Positions 6,318 through 7,282 of a stretch of 7,282 bases of DNA are shown here, piece after piece. Under the pieces are notes generated by a model that was not told the origin of the DNA, did no database searches, and worked only from the letters and a program-made list of their open reading frames with translations. This stretch comes from an uncultured Christensenellaceae bacterium (GTDB lineage Bacteria; Bacillota; Clostridia; Christensenellales; Aristaeellaceae), in contig CAJOPV010000197.1 of the NCBI GenBank assembly GCA_905236495.1, positions 1 through 7,282 on the forward strand, read 5' to 3'. The number at the start of each line of letters is the position of its first letter. Position 1 is the stretch's first letter. Position numbers and translations under genes: made by a program.

Positions 6318-7145
6318 TTACTTGAGTATCTCTCGGATAGCCTGATCCATCCAGTCGCCCTCGAAGAGCTCGATGAGGCCCTGGTCGCAGGCGGCTGCCA
6401 GCTTCATATGAATGGGCAGCTGGGCCAGGACGCGGGTGTTAAAGCGGGCGGCGATCTCCTGGGCGTGGCTTTCGCCGAAGACGGGCACGTGCCTGCCGCA
6501 GTCGGGGCAGAGCGCGTAGCTCATGTTTTCGATGATGCCCTTCACGGGAATGTTCATCATGCCCGCCATGTTCATGGCCTTTTCCACGATCATGCCCACC
6601 AGCGCCTGGGGGGTGGTGACCACCACGGCGGCGTCAACGGGGATGGACTGGAACACGGTCAGGGGCACGTCGCCGGTTCCCGGAGGCATATCGATGAACA
6701 TCACGTCCAGATCACCCCAGAGCACGTCCGTCCAGAACTGCTTTACGGTGCCGGCGATGACGGGGCCCCGCCAGACCACGGGATCGGTTTCCTCCTCCAG
6801 GAGCAGGTTGACGCTCATCATTTTGATGCCCGTTTTGCTCACCACGGGCAGGATGCCTTCGCTGCTGCCCATGGCCTTGTCCTGAATGCCGAAGGCCTTG
6901 GGAATGGAGGGGCCGGTGATATCGGCGTCCAGGATGGCGGTTTTATAGCCTGCCCGTTGGGCCAGCACTGCCAGCAGCGCCGTTACCATGGATTTGCCCA
7001 CGCCCCCTTTGCCGCTCATCACGGCGACCACCTTTTTGATGTTCGTGCCCGCGTGGGGCTTTTCCAGCAGGCTCTGGGGCTGCTGATCCCGGCTGGGGCA
7101 GGCCGCTCCGCAGGTGGAGCAGTCATGGGTGCAGTTTTCGCTCAC
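6318..7145 (-). CDS. mrp: Mrp/NBP35-family P-loop ATPase, probable Fe-S cluster carrier
   Basis: Cytosolic P-loop NTPase of the MinD/Mrp group; relatives bind and pass on iron-sulfur clusters to apoproteins. The 275-residue product has the deviant Walker A GKGGVGKS (45-52) with the signature second lysine (Lys46), the Walker A' region ILDADITGPS (71-80), the IDMPPGTGD switch (151-159) and the CPDC motif (Cys213, Cys216) that in the family holds the bridging cluster. An N-terminal cysteine set, Cys5, 9, 12 and 16, resembles the ferredoxin-like extension of NBP35 types. Start is GTG: an in-frame TAA lies 21 nt upstream (7164-7166), no ATG is available before residue 43, and the MSENCTHDC N terminus is conserved-looking. 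GGGAGAG (7153-7159) is the ribosome site. The gene stands alone and converges on the TPM gene. In E. coli and Salmonella relatives are called Mrp or ApbC. Confidence 0.93.
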   Translation of the reverse strand: MSENCTHDCSTCGAACPSRDQQPQSLLEKPHAGTNIKKVVAVMSGKGGVGKSMVTALLAVLAQRAGYKTAILDADITGPSIPKAFGIQDKAMGSSEGILPVVSKTGIKMMSVNLLLEEETDPVVWRGPVIAGTVKQFWTDVLWGDLDVMFIDMPPGTGDVPLTVFQSIPVDAAVVVTTPQALVGMIVEKAMNMAGMMNIPVKGIIENMSYALCPDCGRHVPVFGESHAQEIAARFNTRVLAQLPIHMKLAAACDQGLIELFEGDWMDQAIREILK

Positions 7146-7188
7146 AGATCTTCTCTCCCATTCTTAATATAATGGATAAATCAAGCAA
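7146..7188 (-). promoter_or_regulatory. AT-rich upstream region and ribosome site of the mrp-like gene
   Basis: This strip is much richer in A+T than its surroundings. On the minus strand it reads TTGCTT (7188-7183), then TATATTAA around 7171-7164, then GGGAGAG (7159-7153), 7 nt before the GTG. A promoter is likely here, but no -35/-10 pair has good spacing (TTGCTT to TATTAA is only 13 nt), so the exact elements are uncertain. Confidence 0.3.
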
Positions 7189-7215
7189 CGGCGGGAGTCA
7201 ACCCGGTTTCTGAAA

Positions 7216-7247
7216 GCCCTTCGTCCGAACCGGTTTTCGGAAGGGGC
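7216..7247. repeat. Imperfect inverted repeat (hairpin) in right-edge spacer
   Basis: GCCCTT (7216-7221) pairs with AAGGGGC (7241-7247, one extra G), and CCGAA (7225-7229) with TTCGG (7236-7240) around a 6-nt loop; CGT on the left side is unpaired. The loop side lies inside an imperfect direct repeat: 7200-7216 and 7228-7244 match at 13 of 17 positions. No coding sense is evident. It may belong to an intergenic repeat family or to a leader or terminator of a gene beyond the edge. Confidence 0.45.
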
Positions 7248-7250
7248 GCG

Positions 7251-7282
7251 GGGTAACCGCTTTTGACGCAAAAGCGGTTCCC
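7251..7282. repeat. Strong inverted repeat at right edge, possible terminator arm
   Basis: AACCGCTTTT (7255-7264) pairs perfectly with AAAAGCGGTT (7270-7279) around GACGC. GGG (7251-7253) extends the stem with CCC (7280-7282), leaving T7254 bulged, so 13 pairs in all. The window ends exactly at the outer arm, so a following T tract cannot be checked. On the minus strand no T tract follows it. It could be a terminator of a plus-strand unit or part of a dispersed repeat. Confidence 0.5.

Noticed and set aside
6039..7172. Long plus-strand open frame across the end of the TPM gene, the terminators and the antisense of the mrp-like gene.
   Set aside because: It crosses two hairpin terminators and is the shadow of a gene with intact P-loop motifs on the other strand.
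7168..7173. Perfect TATAAT on the plus strand as a promoter for a gene to the right.
   Set aside because: No -35-like sequence lies 16-18 nt upstream and no extended -10; the AT-rich strip is better explained as the upstream region of the minus-strand gene.
7182..7282. Minus-strand frame open from the right edge to a TGA, possibly the end of another gene.
   Set aside because: About 33 codons, no recognisable sequence, and it runs through two hairpins; more likely non-coding repeat.
1..7282. CRISPR array, tRNA, rRNA, insertion sequence or phage genes.
   Set aside because: No regularly spaced repeats, no cloverleaf-like sequence, and no transposase or integrase motif was seen on either strand.

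Overview
The window is G+C-rich DNA from what looks like an endospore-forming, high-GC member of the Clostridia (Bacillota). The evidence is a divergent alpha/beta-type small acid-soluble spore protein, strong AGGAGG-type ribosome binding sites, Firmicutes-style sigma-A promoters with extended -10 boxes, and a paired zinc-ribbon/TPM-domain gene module that I recognise from Firmicutes genomes. A gut-associated lineage such as Oscillospirales or Christensenellales would fit, but this is inference from style and not proven by any marker here.

Layout. (1) Positions 1-2195 hold the end of an OmpR-type response regulator and a full membrane sensor histidine kinase, overlapping by 8 nt: a classical two-component operon cut by the left edge. 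(2) A clear promoter at 2202-2230 drives a three-gene run: a DUF624/YesL-like polytopic membrane protein, a short SASP gene, and a class I SAM-dependent methyltransferase that overlaps the SASP gene by 37 nt. (3) At 4262-4320 a well-formed promoter and an intrinsic terminator are interleaved, so the upstream unit ends where the next begins. The next unit is a membrane-anchored protein with two zinc ribbons, followed by a secreted/membrane TPM-domain protein overlapping by 4 nt (ATGA). (4) A compact convergent intergenic region, 6215-6317, carries two stacked hairpins that can end transcription from both sides. (5) On the minus strand lies an Mrp/NBP35-type P-loop ATPase, a probable Fe-S cluster carrier, starting at GTG. 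(6) The right edge, 7189-7282, is non-coding as far as I can see and is packed with inverted repeats.

No gene-free stretch exceeds about 140 bases. I found no tRNA, rRNA, CRISPR array, transposase or phage gene. The window reads as ordinary chromosomal housekeeping and envelope-related DNA. The points most worth a second look are the interleaved promoter/terminator, the spore-protein gene embedded against a methyltransferase, the zinc-ribbon/TPM pair of unknown function, and the hairpin-rich right edge. I did not find convincing evidence of a wholly new system.
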